Source: Acidimicrobiia bacterium (GTDB taxonomy: Bacteria; Actinomycetota; Acidimicrobiia; Spongiisociales; ZC4RG35). From it: DNA of 64,000 nt. A program made the position numbers and the translations under genes. Position 1 is the first letter of the stretch. Each line of letters starts with the position of its first letter. Location of the stretch: the NCBI GenBank assembly GCA_028284765.1, contig JANQRA010000002.1, positions 243,832 to 307,831 of the forward strand, read 5' to 3'. The notes below the pieces were generated by a model, which did no database searches, had not been told where the DNA came from, and saw nothing but the letters and a program-made list of their open reading frames with translations. This document shows positions 42,055 through 50,355 of the stretch, piece by piece.

Positions 42055-42585
42055 ATGGCCATCGACCCCGTTTACCGCACACCGCACGGGCTGACTCCGG
42101 AACTCAGAGAGAACCTCCTGACACAAGGGAACGTCGTCCTGGCGACCATCAGTGATGATGGATCGCCTCATCTCACGGAGCTCCTTTTCGACATCGACTC
42201 GCAGGATCGCATTTTGATGCCGACTCCGCACAACACACGGAAAGTGAAGAACCTGCGTCAGCGACCGGTGGCCACTCTCTTCTTCTACGACCAGCCTGGT
42301 TGGGCATCGTGCTACGGAGACGTTGAGATCATCGAAGGAGAGCAAGCGGTCGAGCTCAACCGACTCAACCGAGAGAGGCTGTTGACGGAAAGCGGGCACA
42401 ACACAATCGGACTCGTCCTGGCGCGACATGAGGACCTCACCCTCCGATTGACTCCCAAGAAGTGGCTTTCGTGGTCGGGAGGGAGCCTCGTACCGGCCAT
42501 CATCGAGCTAGGAGGGGATGTGGAGGCAAACCCACCTGAAACGTGGTTCAAGGACCTGAAGGCTCACCAGTCACCCAACCACTGA
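42055..42585 (+). CDS. Flavin/F420-binding split-barrel protein (PNPOx-like)
   Basis: FMN- or F420-dependent oxidoreductase-like protein of 176 residues in the pyridoxamine 5'-phosphate oxidase superfamily. The beta-barrel core includes GNVVLATISDDGSPHLTELLF (in part), RKVKNLRQRPVATLFFYD and WASCYGDVEIIEGEQ, the same pattern as actinobacterial F420-binding split-barrel proteins (TIGR03618/Rv1155-like). Substrate unknown. ATG 42055 is preferred; a GTG three codons upstream is possible. Divergent from mug across about 36 bases. Confidence 0.82.
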   Translation: MAIDPVYRTPHGLTPELRENLLTQGNVVLATISDDGSPHLTELLFDIDSQDRILMPTPHNTRKVKNLRQRPVATLFFYDQPGWASCYGDVEIIEGEQAVELNRLNRERLLTESGHNTIGLVLARHEDLTLRLTPKKWLSWSGGSLVPAIIELGGDVEANPPETWFKDLKAHQSPNH

Positions 42586-42609
42586 CGGCCGACCCAGTTG
42601 TAAGCGTCT

Positions 42610-43131
42610 CTAGCTCTGGCTGCTGCGGATGTACGACCAGATCTCGAGGTCGTGGAACTGACCTTGGTGGTACCAGCACTGCTTCATGATCGATTCGAAT
42701 TCGTAGCCTGCCTTCTCGGCCACTCTCTTCGAAGCAGAGTTTCCGGGGTGGATATTGAGCTGAATCCGATTGACCCTCTTCCTGCCGAGCAGGTATTGCG
42801 TCAGTATCCGTACGGCCTCGGTGGTGTATCCCTTGCCTGCGAACTGATCGCCAAACAACTGATATGAGAGCTCGTATCCGCTCAGATAGCTGGTGATCGG
42901 AAAAAACTCGATCTCTCCGACCACTTGGCCGTCGGGATCCTCGATCAGAAGCATCCCCTCTTCTTGTCCCCAGAAGCCACTCTCAGCGAACCGGGACCGG
43001 AGCTTCGACTCGCTCATCAACCCGAGAGGGAAGTAGTCGCCACGGGTATCGAGATTGGACATAGCCTCGTACAAATTGTTGAGGTCCGTCTCCCGGACGA
43101 GCCTCAGCGTCAGACGTTCACCCTTGATCAC
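42610..43131 (-). CDS. GNAT family N-acetyltransferase (RimJ/RimL type)
   Basis: Acetyltransferase of 173 residues with the RimJ/RimL layout: GERLTLRLVRETDLNNLYEAM (in part) at the start, YELSYQLFGDQFAGKGYTTEAVRIL (AGKGYxTEA is the acetyl-CoA loop, about residue 98) and IQLNIHPGNSASKRVAEKAGYEFE (about 125-148). Such enzymes modify ribosomal protein N-termini or antibiotics; the substrate is not predictable here. ATG start; stands alone between two plus-strand genes. Confidence 0.88.
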   Translation of the reverse strand: MIKGERLTLRLVRETDLNNLYEAMSNLDTRGDYFPLGLMSESKLRSRFAESGFWGQEEGMLLIEDPDGQVVGEIEFFPITSYLSGYELSYQLFGDQFAGKGYTTEAVRILTQYLLGRKRVNRIQLNIHPGNSASKRVAEKAGYEFESIMKQCWYHQGQFHDLEIWSYIRSSQS

Positions 43132-43248
43132 GCTAACTCCGGATTGCTTGCTTCAAACCTACCGAGTGGACGGAGTCAACGTGGCTCAGGACGTTTGGCC
43201 CTGTTCGACCGCAGGTTCGATTCATAGCCTGCTCCGCGTGACCGACAT

Positions 43249-44463
43249 ATGACGCTGCTTGTTGCTGCACTGACTCTTGGGAGCGTGGCCGTTCTGTTGG
43301 GCGTGTTGGCGGCGAGGAGACACACACGATTCTTGAAGCTCTCTGCTCTCATCCTTGGTGGCCTGTCAGCTTTGGTCTTCGGGTTCCTTGGCTGGGCATT
43401 CCTTTCGACAGATTCGTCCCAACTGGCCCGTGCGATCTTGTGGGAAGAGAGCTCATTCGACGATTACCTGGCCTTCCCGGAGCGGACATTTCAGAGCGCT
43501 GACCAGCCCATGCCTCTCGAAGGGCCCGAAACCAACATCGGTCTTCCAGCCGTGAACGGGCAGGATCTCGAAACGTTGCTGACCGACACTGAGTCCACAG
43601 CTTTCCTGGTTATCAGAGACGGCGAGCTCGTGTACGAGCGGTACTTCAACGGATCGTCTCGAACCTCGACGCAGACGTCGTTCTCAGTGGCGAAGTCATG
43701 GACGTCAACCCTCGTGGGAATCGCAGTGGATCAGGGACTCATCGAAAGCCTCGATGACCCCATCACCAAACATCTGCCTGAGTTGGAAGCAAACGACCCG
43801 CGGTTCACCGAGTTGACTCTGCGCCATCTCATGACCATGACATCGGGCCTTGCCTTCGAGGCGGGCACCGGACCGTGGGACGACCCAGCAAACACCTACT
43901 ACGGAACAGACCTACGGACATCGGCACTGACCGAAACTGCCCTTAGCGACGACCCTGGCCAGACTTTCCTATACAACGATTGGAATCTGATCCTCATGGG
44001 CATGGCGCTAGAGCGGGCGACGGGTCTTTCAGTATCTCGATTCATGGAGGAGAGTCTCTGGCAGCCGATGGGGGCCGAATCGACCGGTTCGTGGAGTCTC
44101 GACAGCGAAGCCGGTGGCTTCGAAAAGATGTTCGTCGGAGTCAACGCCAGCGCCGTCGACTTCGCCAAACTCGGGCTCCTCTACCTCAACGGCGGCCGAC
44201 TGAACGGCAGCCAACTCGTATCGTCGGACTACATAGCGAGTGCCGTTTCGGAGGAATCGACGACCGGCCAATACGGATACGGCTATTGGTGGTGGATTGA
44301 CCCTGGAAGCGATACCTACTTCGCCCTCGGAGACCATTGCCAACTGGTGCATGTGAACCCGGCGGCCGATCTGGTCCTCGTCAGACACGGACGAAGCTGT
44401 GCCGACATCGACTGGCCTCAGCTCTTGGTTCAGGTCTCGGCTGCCCTCGCGGAGAGCTCCTAA
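43249..44463 (+). CDS. Serine hydrolase, class C beta-lactamase fold
   Basis: Membrane-attached beta-lactamase/esterase-like enzyme, 404 residues. Two N-terminal helices (about residues 2-17 and 27-48) anchor it; the enzyme domain then shows the penicillin-binding motif set: SVAK (nucleophile Ser and Lys, about residue 147), YND (YxN position, about 244), and a final GYGYWWWIDP-SDTYFALGDHCQLVH region where KTG is replaced. That loss of the usual third motif favours an esterase or peptidase over a beta-lactamase. ATG follows a CATATG context without a ribosome site. Confidence 0.85.
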   Translation: MTLLVAALTLGSVAVLLGVLAARRHTRFLKLSALILGGLSALVFGFLGWAFLSTDSSQLARAILWEESSFDDYLAFPERTFQSADQPMPLEGPETNIGLPAVNGQDLETLLTDTESTAFLVIRDGELVYERYFNGSSRTSTQTSFSVAKSWTSTLVGIAVDQGLIESLDDPITKHLPELEANDPRFTELTLRHLMTMTSGLAFEAGTGPWDDPANTYYGTDLRTSALTETALSDDPGQTFLYNDWNLILMGMALERATGLSVSRFMEESLWQPMGAESTGSWSLDSEAGGFEKMFVGVNASAVDFAKLGLLYLNGGRLNGSQLVSSDYIASAVSEESTTGQYGYGYWWWIDPGSDTYFALGDHCQLVHVNPAADLVLVRHGRSCADIDWPQLLVQVSAALAESS

Positions 44464-44466
44464 GCC

Positions 44467-45081
44467 CTACTTCTTCTGTGACTCGTAATAGGGGTTCTCG
44501 CCCGACGCATGATCAGTCACGTCGACGACCTGGGAGAGCTCCGGGATCGACTCGAGGATGATCCGCTCGATGCCCTGCTTGAGAGTGACCGCAGCGAGAC
44601 CACACCCCTGACAGCCGCCATATAGACGTAGGTAGGCGATGGTTCCGTCGACCGAGACCAACTCCGCACCACCTCCGTGAGAGGCAATGGCGGGGTTCAC
44701 CTGTTCGACGAGAACCTGTTGAACTCGATCTACCAGCGGTCCCGACAAATCCCCGGCGGGGGCAGAAATCGTGGGAGGGGCAGGCGTGTTCGGGTTGTTC
44801 ATCGCCAGGCCCTGCTCGGTCAACTCCAGGGCGGCTCCATCGAGTTTCCCTCGGTCGGCGAGCGGGAAAATGACGGCCAGGTCGCCGTGGCGCTCCTCGA
44901 CCCAGTTTTCTTTGCGATCTGCGAGCGGGACAAAGGCCAGTTCATAGGCGAACTGTGGACCTTGGAACCCGGTCACCTCGATTGAAAGGGCAAATTCCTC
45001 GTCGCCCGGCTCGTTGTCACGTAGCTGGAGAATCATCTCCAGCGCATCGGGCGCGACGGACAGAACTAGTGGATCGGACAT
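44467..45081 (-). CDS. nfuA: Fe-S biogenesis protein NfuA
   Basis: Carrier that delivers 4Fe-4S clusters to target proteins. The 204 residues combine a degenerate A-type (HesB-like) N-terminal domain lacking its cysteines with a C-terminal NifU domain containing GGCQGCGLAAVTLKQGIE (CxxC, about residue 161), the standard NfuA layout (191 aa in E. coli). Two cysteines of the NifU domain bridge a cluster between two monomers. Divergent from the ATP-grasp gene across about 37 bases. It may supply the Fe-S nucleases of this window, but that is only a consistent possibility. Confidence 0.9.
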   Translation of the reverse strand: MSDPLVLSVAPDALEMILQLRDNEPGDEEFALSIEVTGFQGPQFAYELAFVPLADRKENWVEERHGDLAVIFPLADRGKLDGAALELTEQGLAMNNPNTPAPPTISAPAGDLSGPLVDRVQQVLVEQVNPAIASHGGGAELVSVDGTIAYLRLYGGCQGCGLAAVTLKQGIERIILESIPELSQVVDVTDHASGENPYYESQKK

Positions 45082-45118
45082 CTGCGAGGATGGTAATCAG
45101 GCGTCACGAGAAACTCCC

Positions 45119-46321
45119 ATGTCACGCATCGTTCTCATACTCCCTACAACCACGTATCGAGCCAAAGACTTCCTGGAGGCAGCTGAATCCCTCCATGTCG
45201 AGCTTCTGATTGCCAGCGACGCCGACCCGCCGTTTGAGATGGGTGACAGATTCATCGAGATCGACCCCGCCGATCCGAAGGGCGCCGCCGAATTGATCGC
45301 CAAACGCGGCGAGACCCTTGCACTGGACGGAGTAGTCGCCGCCGATGACAAGGGTGTCATGGTCGCGGCTTTCGCATCGGAGATCCTCGGGCTCGCGGGA
45401 AATCCGCCCGACGCTGCTGCCTTCACCAGGAACAAGCTCGCCATGAGAACCGCCCTCGCGGCGGCTGAAGTCAGCCAGCCACGGTTCGCTGAGCTGAAGG
45501 AGGGCGACGATGCCAAGGGCATTGGAGACACTGTCGGATATCCGTTGATCGTCAAGCCGCTCAACCGATCAGCCAGCCAAGGCGTGATCAGAGCCGACAA
45601 CGCCGAGCAACTTGCGGCAGCGGCAAGAGACGTCCGGGACATAGTCGGCAGCAGTGCAAGCCTGATCGTCGAGGCCTTCGCCGCTGGAGACGAGATCGCA
45701 ATTGAGGGTCTGATCGAGAACGGGGAGCTCCTGACCCTGGCCGTGTTCGACAAGCCCGACATGGGTGATGGGCCATTCTTCCCGGAGACCATTTTCGTCA
45801 CGCCATCACGGCACGACGACGCGACGCTGGCCGAAGCTCAGCGGCAGTCGGAACAGGCGGTCAAAGCTCTGGGGCTCCGCCAAGGACCGGTCCACATCGA
45901 GTTGCGGGTGTCGAGCGGTCGGGCCTCCATTGTCGAGATCGCGGCCAGGTCTATCGGAGGCCTGTGTTCCAGGAGCCTCGATTTTGGCTTGATGGGGACG
46001 AGCCTGGAATCGCTGATTCTGCGCAACGCGCTCGACATCGCCCGCACTCAGCTAAAGCAGGGCCCGGGTGCCAGTGGAGTGCTGATGGTCCCCACACCCG
46101 AGTCCGGAGTGCTCAAACAGGTACTTGGCATCGACGAGGTCAGAGACATCGAAGGCGTCACCGGGCTGGACATCACCATTCCACCCGGTGGCCGAATCGT
46201 GGCGCCGCCAGCCGGGGACCGCTATCTCGGGTTCGTATATGCCCGCGCAGAGGCGCCGGAACAGGTAGAAAAGTCCCTCAGAACGGCCAAGGACAACATT
46301 GAAGTTCAACTTGAGGGTTAG
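45119..46321 (+). CDS. ATP-grasp ligase (carboxylate-amine type)
   Basis: Cytoplasmic ATP-grasp enzyme of 400 residues joining a carboxylate to an amine via an acyl-phosphate. N-terminal Rossmann-like domain with SRIVLILPTTTYRAKDFLEAA, central IVKPLNRSASQGVIRADN (about 151-168, ATP-binding lysine and glycine loop), then VEAFAAGDEIAIEGL and IELRVSSGRASIVEIAARSIGGLCSRS (in part) with the magnesium ligands. The layout is like BL00235/carnosine-synthase type amino-acid ligases. Start ATG 45119 is in family register, the ORF runs further upstream inside the gap. Substrates unknown; no peptide or cofactor genes flank it to guide a guess. Confidence 0.85.
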   Translation: MSRIVLILPTTTYRAKDFLEAAESLHVELLIASDADPPFEMGDRFIEIDPADPKGAAELIAKRGETLALDGVVAADDKGVMVAAFASEILGLAGNPPDAAAFTRNKLAMRTALAAAEVSQPRFAELKEGDDAKGIGDTVGYPLIVKPLNRSASQGVIRADNAEQLAAAARDVRDIVGSSASLIVEAFAAGDEIAIEGLIENGELLTLAVFDKPDMGDGPFFPETIFVTPSRHDDATLAEAQRQSEQAVKALGLRQGPVHIELRVSSGRASIVEIAARSIGGLCSRSLDFGLMGTSLESLILRNALDIARTQLKQGPGASGVLMVPTPESGVLKQVLGIDEVRDIEGVTGLDITIPPGGRIVAPPAGDRYLGFVYARAEAPEQVEKSLRTAKDNIEVQLEG

Positions 46322-46358
46322 GTCTTACTCGCAAGAACGCGCGTAAGACGATTTTGTT
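46322..46358 (+). terminator. Rho-independent terminator after the ATP-grasp gene
   Basis: GTCTTAC-t-CGC and GCG-c-GTAAGAC form a stem with one mismatch around AAGAAC (46322-46349), followed by ATTTTGTTATT. It ends one codon region after the ATP-grasp stop and 14 bases before the ATG of the thiamine pyrophosphokinase gene, so the latter must either start from within or read through. Confidence 0.75.
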
Positions 46359-46363
46359 ATTCG

Positions 46364-46990
46364 ATGGAAACGGTGCTCATCTTCGCTGGAGGCGACTCCC
46401 CCGGTCCTGAAGTGGCTGAGGAACTGCCAGCCTCTGACCTGACAATTGCCGCCGACTCGGGCTACGACCGAGCTGTCGAACTGGGATTCAAAGTCGATGT
46501 ACTCGTCGGAGATCTCGACTCGATCGAAACGGAACTGATGCCGAACCACCTCATCGTCGAGCGTTATCCCGTTGACAAGGACGCGACGGACCTCGAGTTG
46601 GCGATCAGTCGGGTCCTTGTTGAACACCCGCAGCGGCTGATCGTTGTCGGTGGGGCCGGTGGGCGAATCGACCACGAGCTGGGCACCGCCCAGCTCCTGT
46701 GTTCCAAGAGGTGGTCTTCGATTGACGAGATCGACTGGATGACCGGCCGGGGGTGGTCCTATGTCGTCCACAGGCGAAGAACCATTCACGGCGACCTGGG
46801 GACAACTATTTCCCTCATTCCCACTGGTGGTGATGCGAGTGGCGTCTCCACTCGTGGCCTCAACTGGGAATTGGAGAACGAGACTCTGAAGCATGGCTCG
46901 ACCAGGGGTCTCTCGAACGCTTTCTCATCACCGGTTGCGGAGATTGCCGTTTCGGCAGGAACTCTCCTGGCCGTTGTTCCCCGGAGCTAG
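46364..46990 (+). CDS. Thiamine pyrophosphokinase
   Basis: Transfers pyrophosphate from ATP to thiamine to make thiamine diphosphate, the cofactor of aceE in this window. The 208 residues contain the family motifs: AGGDSPG (about 8-14), AADSGYD (about 29-35), GDLDSIE (about 50-56), DKDATDLELAI (about 71-81, magnesium and substrate) and VVGGAGGRIDHELGTAQLL (about 94-112). The C-terminal domain with IHGDLGTTISLIPTGG fits TPK. Bacterial TPK is named thiN or tpk. It converges on PEP carboxykinase with a 4-base overlap. Confidence 0.88.
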   Translation: METVLIFAGGDSPGPEVAEELPASDLTIAADSGYDRAVELGFKVDVLVGDLDSIETELMPNHLIVERYPVDKDATDLELAISRVLVEHPQRLIVVGGAGGRIDHELGTAQLLCSKRWSSIDEIDWMTGRGWSYVVHRRRTIHGDLGTTISLIPTGGDASGVSTRGLNWELENETLKHGSTRGLSNAFSSPVAEIAVSAGTLLAVVPRS

Positions 46991-48519
46991 CCGTCGAGCC
47001 CAGCCAAGACCGAATCGTGAAGTGCGCCGAAACCGGACAGGTAGGCGACTCTCTCCGATTTGAGGCGATCCACAATCGTCTCATAGTCATCGACCCGACC
47101 CTGACGCTCATATAGCCGTCTCGGCTGGAGCAGTTCGTAGTCGTCAACACCGGGCAGCGACGTGGCAATCTCGTATCCGAAGTCCGCGTCGACTTCCCAC
47201 TCTGCGGTTCCTCCGACAATCGCTGCCACGATCGCTGACGAGTCGGCGATCTTCACCTTCTTCGAGCCTTCGCCCTCTCCCCCAATCCTGCCGGTGTTGA
47301 GCACATAGGCCTCTAACTCGGGCATCGACTCGAGCAGCCCCAGAAGTCGATTTCCCTGGAACGAATCGTCGTCGAAGAAGAACGGATTCGTCCCCGGCAC
47401 GCGCAGAGACTTCCCTGCCTCCGCGGCGCCCCCAGCAGAAGTCCCCTTGGTTTCTCCAAGCATGAAGTAGGCCGGGATCTGCGAGCGTTTCAGCTTGGCC
47501 GCCGCTGGTATCACATGGTCCGATCGATTGAGAATCAGCAAGTACTTAGCTGGGGGCACCTGTGCCGGGTCGCGGTGGCGGATGTTCGCCATCGGGAAAG
47601 TGCAACGACCGTTGGCTGTATGGGTGGTGTCGAAAAAGTCCACCGTTCCGTCGTCAGCGACGGCAACGTTCTCCAGCCATGCATCCGGTCTGGTCGTCCC
47701 CCCGTAAATCGTCGGCTCATCCTCAGGATCGAGCCCGTACGTCTTGGCGAAACATCCTGCTTCGGAAGTGTGAACCCGCCCTCCAGGCATCAACGCCACA
47801 AAGTCGTCCTGAACCGGCAGGGAGCCGGCTTGCTGCCTGAAGGTTGTCGTGGTCTTGCCAGTCCCGGAGAGACCGATGATGAGCATCGACTCTTCCGCCC
47901 CTGACCTCGTCGACTCGGGAGGGTAGGTCTTGAGCCCTGCGTGACAGGCGAGACCGCCGTGGTCGAAGACGAGTCGGTTCCACATGCGTAGCCCGCCCAT
48001 TTTCGACTCGCCGAAGTAGTCGGAACCGAATACCCGAGTCACCCAGTTCTCGGTGTCAACGATTATCAGGCGATCATCTGGCTTGCCTGGCGCATTGAGC
48101 GTTGGGGTGTAGATGACTGTGAACTCAGGTTCCCAGACGTCATCGCGTGGGAAATAGAGGTGTTGCTGCATCGCAGCGATGTTGGGCTGCCCCGCCTCGA
48201 TGTAGACACGCGATCCGGTCCTGAACTCCGGGTCCGGACCGATGTATCCCTCGACGAGGAGCATGTCTCTACCTGCAATGTGAGCGTTCTGCTTGGCCGC
48301 CCATTCGTCTGCCTCGGCACGAGAGATGCGGTTCTGGTGAATCTCAGAGTCGGAGACGAAGAACGTCGAGTTCTTCAAGCGCGCTGTGACCTCGGCCGTG
48401 TAATTGAGGTTGCCAAACTCAGTCTCCTGAAGCCGCGGCATATTGGCTACGGCCAGCTCTCTCAGGCGCTGAGGAGTCGGGTTGCGCTCGACAGAGCGCG
48501 CGACCGGCAACTCGGACAT
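46987..48519 (-). CDS. pckA: Phosphoenolpyruvate carboxykinase (ATP)
   Basis: Converts oxaloacetate and ATP to phosphoenolpyruvate and CO2, the entry into gluconeogenesis. The 510 residues have the kinase-1a loop GLSGTGKTTTT (about 217-227), the substrate region RVFGSDYFGESKMGGLRMWN (about 163-182, in part) and ITETKGTSAGG-like LGETKGTSAGG (about 355), matching the ATP-using family; GTP-type enzymes lack these. Length is close to the family norm (about 530). Together with the oxoacid enzymes and aceE it indicates growth on fatty acids or organic acids. Follows the 2-hydroxyacid dehydrogenase gene by 56 bases. Confidence 0.93.
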   Translation of the reverse strand: MSELPVARSVERNPTPQRLRELAVANMPRLQETEFGNLNYTAEVTARLKNSTFFVSDSEIHQNRISRAEADEWAAKQNAHIAGRDMLLVEGYIGPDPEFRTGSRVYIEAGQPNIAAMQQHLYFPRDDVWEPEFTVIYTPTLNAPGKPDDRLIIVDTENWVTRVFGSDYFGESKMGGLRMWNRLVFDHGGLACHAGLKTYPPESTRSGAEESMLIIGLSGTGKTTTTFRQQAGSLPVQDDFVALMPGGRVHTSEAGCFAKTYGLDPEDEPTIYGGTTRPDAWLENVAVADDGTVDFFDTTHTANGRCTFPMANIRHRDPAQVPPAKYLLILNRSDHVIPAAAKLKRSQIPAYFMLGETKGTSAGGAAEAGKSLRVPGTNPFFFDDDSFQGNRLLGLLESMPELEAYVLNTGRIGGEGEGSKKVKIADSSAIVAAIVGGTAEWEVDADFGYEIATSLPGVDDYELLQPRRLYERQGRVDDYETIVDRLKSERVAYLSGFGALHDSVLAGLDG

Positions 48520-48575
48520 TCCAAAGACTCCCTGGGATTGAATCGAACGGCAGCGTAATCGGTTTTTGCCCGCTA

Positions 48576-49520
48576 CTACCTATCAGGAACGGGATGAGGA
48601 AGGGCCGATCCGTTCACGCCGGCAATCAGATTCTGCACTGCCAATTCGGCCATGCGCGTGTGCGTCGCAACTGATGCGCTACCGAGATGGGGCACAATCA
48701 GACACCTGGGATGGGCCGTCAGCGGGTGGTCCGCTGGCAGAGGCTCAGGATCGGTCACATCGAGAGCAGCCCCGGCAATCTCCCCTTCGTTCAGCGCGCT
48801 CACCAGGGCTTCGGTATCAACCAATGGGCCACGAGCGATGTTGACCAGATAGGCAGTCGACTTCATCGCTGCGAGTTGTTCAGCCCCGATGAGACCACGG
48901 GTCTCTTCGGTGAGGGCGGCCGCCACGATCACATGGTCGGAAGCTTCCAAGAGCTCGTTGAGGCCAACACGCCTACCGAGAGGAGCCTCGCTGGATCGCG
49001 ATGTGTAGAGAACCTCCATGTCGAAGCCGCCGGCTCGTTTGGCGATAGCGGCCCCAATCCGGCCCATACCCACGATCCCCAGAACGCTGCCGTGGAGATC
49101 GCCCCCCGCAAGGTGGAACGGTTCCCATGGCCCCCACGCGCCGCTCCGCACCTCGGACATTCCTTCAGGGAGTCGCCGGACAATCGCACCCAACAATGCG
49201 AAGGCATGGTCGGCCACGGTTTCGGTCAGGACTCCGGGTGTGTACCCAACGGCGATCCCGCGCTTGCGGCATTCGTCCATATCGATGTTGTCGAAGCCGA
49301 CCGCCATCTGCGAGACGACCTTGAGCCTGACGGCTAGATCGAGCAGATGCTTGTCGATCGGATCGGTGAGCATGGTCAGCAAACCATCCGCTGACTGGAT
49401 TTCAGATTCCAACCGGGAGCGTGCGACCGGACCTTCGCCTCCGTGCACTGCCACGTCGAACTCAGCGAGGGGCTCAAGTACTGACTTGGGCAGTGACCTG
49501 GTGACGAACACTCGTGGCAT
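48576..49520 (-). CDS. D-2-hydroxyacid dehydrogenase (glyoxylate/hydroxypyruvate reductase-like)
   Basis: NAD(P)H-dependent reductase of 2-oxo acids, 314 residues. Rossmann loop GIVGMGRIGAAIAKRA (about 147-162); catalytic Arg in VNIARGPLVDTEAL (about 230), Glu in DVTDPEPLPADHPL (about 258) and His in IVPHLGSASVATH (about 277). VSQMAVGFDNIDMDECRKRGI fits the GhrB/GyaR type. Substrate choice between glyoxylate and hydroxypyruvate is open. Transcribed toward pckA; divergent from the L,D-transpeptidase gene. Confidence 0.88.
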   Translation of the reverse strand: MPRVFVTRSLPKSVLEPLAEFDVAVHGGEGPVARSRLESEIQSADGLLTMLTDPIDKHLLDLAVRLKVVSQMAVGFDNIDMDECRKRGIAVGYTPGVLTETVADHAFALLGAIVRRLPEGMSEVRSGAWGPWEPFHLAGGDLHGSVLGIVGMGRIGAAIAKRAGGFDMEVLYTSRSSEAPLGRRVGLNELLEASDHVIVAAALTEETRGLIGAEQLAAMKSTAYLVNIARGPLVDTEALVSALNEGEIAGAALDVTDPEPLPADHPLTAHPRCLIVPHLGSASVATHTRMAELAVQNLIAGVNGSALPHPVPDR

Positions 49521-49566
49521 CGGCGAAGACTAAACGCCGTGGGCTATCACGCCGATAACATCAACC

Positions 49567-50355
49567 GTGATGCGAAAGGCGGTCTTTTTCTTGTCTCTAG
49601 TGGTCGCCGCTTGCGGTGGCGTGGTGAGGAGTCCGGACAGCGAAACCGCTCCTCCCCCGGAAGAAGCCACAACAACCACCAAGGTTGCGCCCACGACAAC
49701 GACCATTCCTGAGCCACGTGAGGTCTGGCAGGGCTTTGCCGCCACCCAACCGACCAGTCGGGGGCTCGTTGCATACGCCAAGGGGCCGATCGAAGTCTTC
49801 GGCTCTCCAGACGCTCTGGAGGCCTTCATGACACTCGAGCCAACGACGATTCTCGGCACGACTCTGGTTCTCGGTGTTGTCGACGAACCAAGTGGCGAAT
49901 GGGTGGAAGTGATGCTTCCGATACGTCCCAATGGCAGCACCGGATGGGTCAGCGCGGAATCGCTGGAGATATACGTTGCCGATAGTGAGATCTTTGTTGA
50001 TCTCTCGGAACGCACCCTCTCCTATCGAGTCGGGGATGTCGTCGTCCTGGAGACCGAGGTGGGGATCGGTTCGGAGTACAACCAAACGCCCACGGGTCAC
50101 TTCTTCGTCACGGACAGTGTCAGCCTTGCCAACCCAAACAGCCCTTGGGGACCGCACGCCCTCGGCATATCTGCAAGATCGGACACCATCACCGGATTCA
50201 ACGGCGGAGACGGGATCATCGGGATCCATGGGACCAACAACCCGAGTTCCATCGGTTCCAATATCTCCCTCGGGTGCGTTCGCCTTCCCAACGACATGAT
50301 CACTGCACTCCACGAGTTGGTGCCCGTCGGCACCCGGGTGATTATCGAGGCTTGA
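49567..50355 (+). CDS. L,D-transpeptidase lipoprotein
   Basis: Extracytoplasmic enzyme that forms 3-3 peptidoglycan cross-links or attaches proteins to peptidoglycan. The 262 residues start with a lipoprotein signal (LVVAACGG), followed by a Thr/Pro-rich linker, an SH3-like domain (about residues 60-130) and the YkuD catalytic domain with GIHGTNN (about 217, catalytic His) and SLGCVRLPN (about 235, Cys nucleophile). GTG 49567 or ATG 49570 can start it. 3' end overlaps the MaoC gene convergently by 14 bases. Typical for actinobacteria with 3-3 cross-linked walls. Confidence 0.9.
   Translation: MMRKAVFFLSLVVAACGGVVRSPDSETAPPPEEATTTTKVAPTTTTIPEPREVWQGFAATQPTSRGLVAYAKGPIEVFGSPDALEAFMTLEPTTILGTTLVLGVVDEPSGEWVEVMLPIRPNGSTGWVSAESLEIYVADSEIFVDLSERTLSYRVGDVVVLETEVGIGSEYNQTPTGHFFVTDSVSLANPNSPWGPHALGISARSDTITGFNGGDGIIGIHGTNNPSSIGSNISLGCVRLPNDMITALHELVPVGTRVIIEA

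Noticed and set aside
43195-43245. tRNA-like T-arm word GGTTCGATTC upstream of the beta-lactamase-fold gene
   Set aside because: The flanking bases do not form a T stem, and no acceptor or anticodon arm with correct spacing can be found on either strand.
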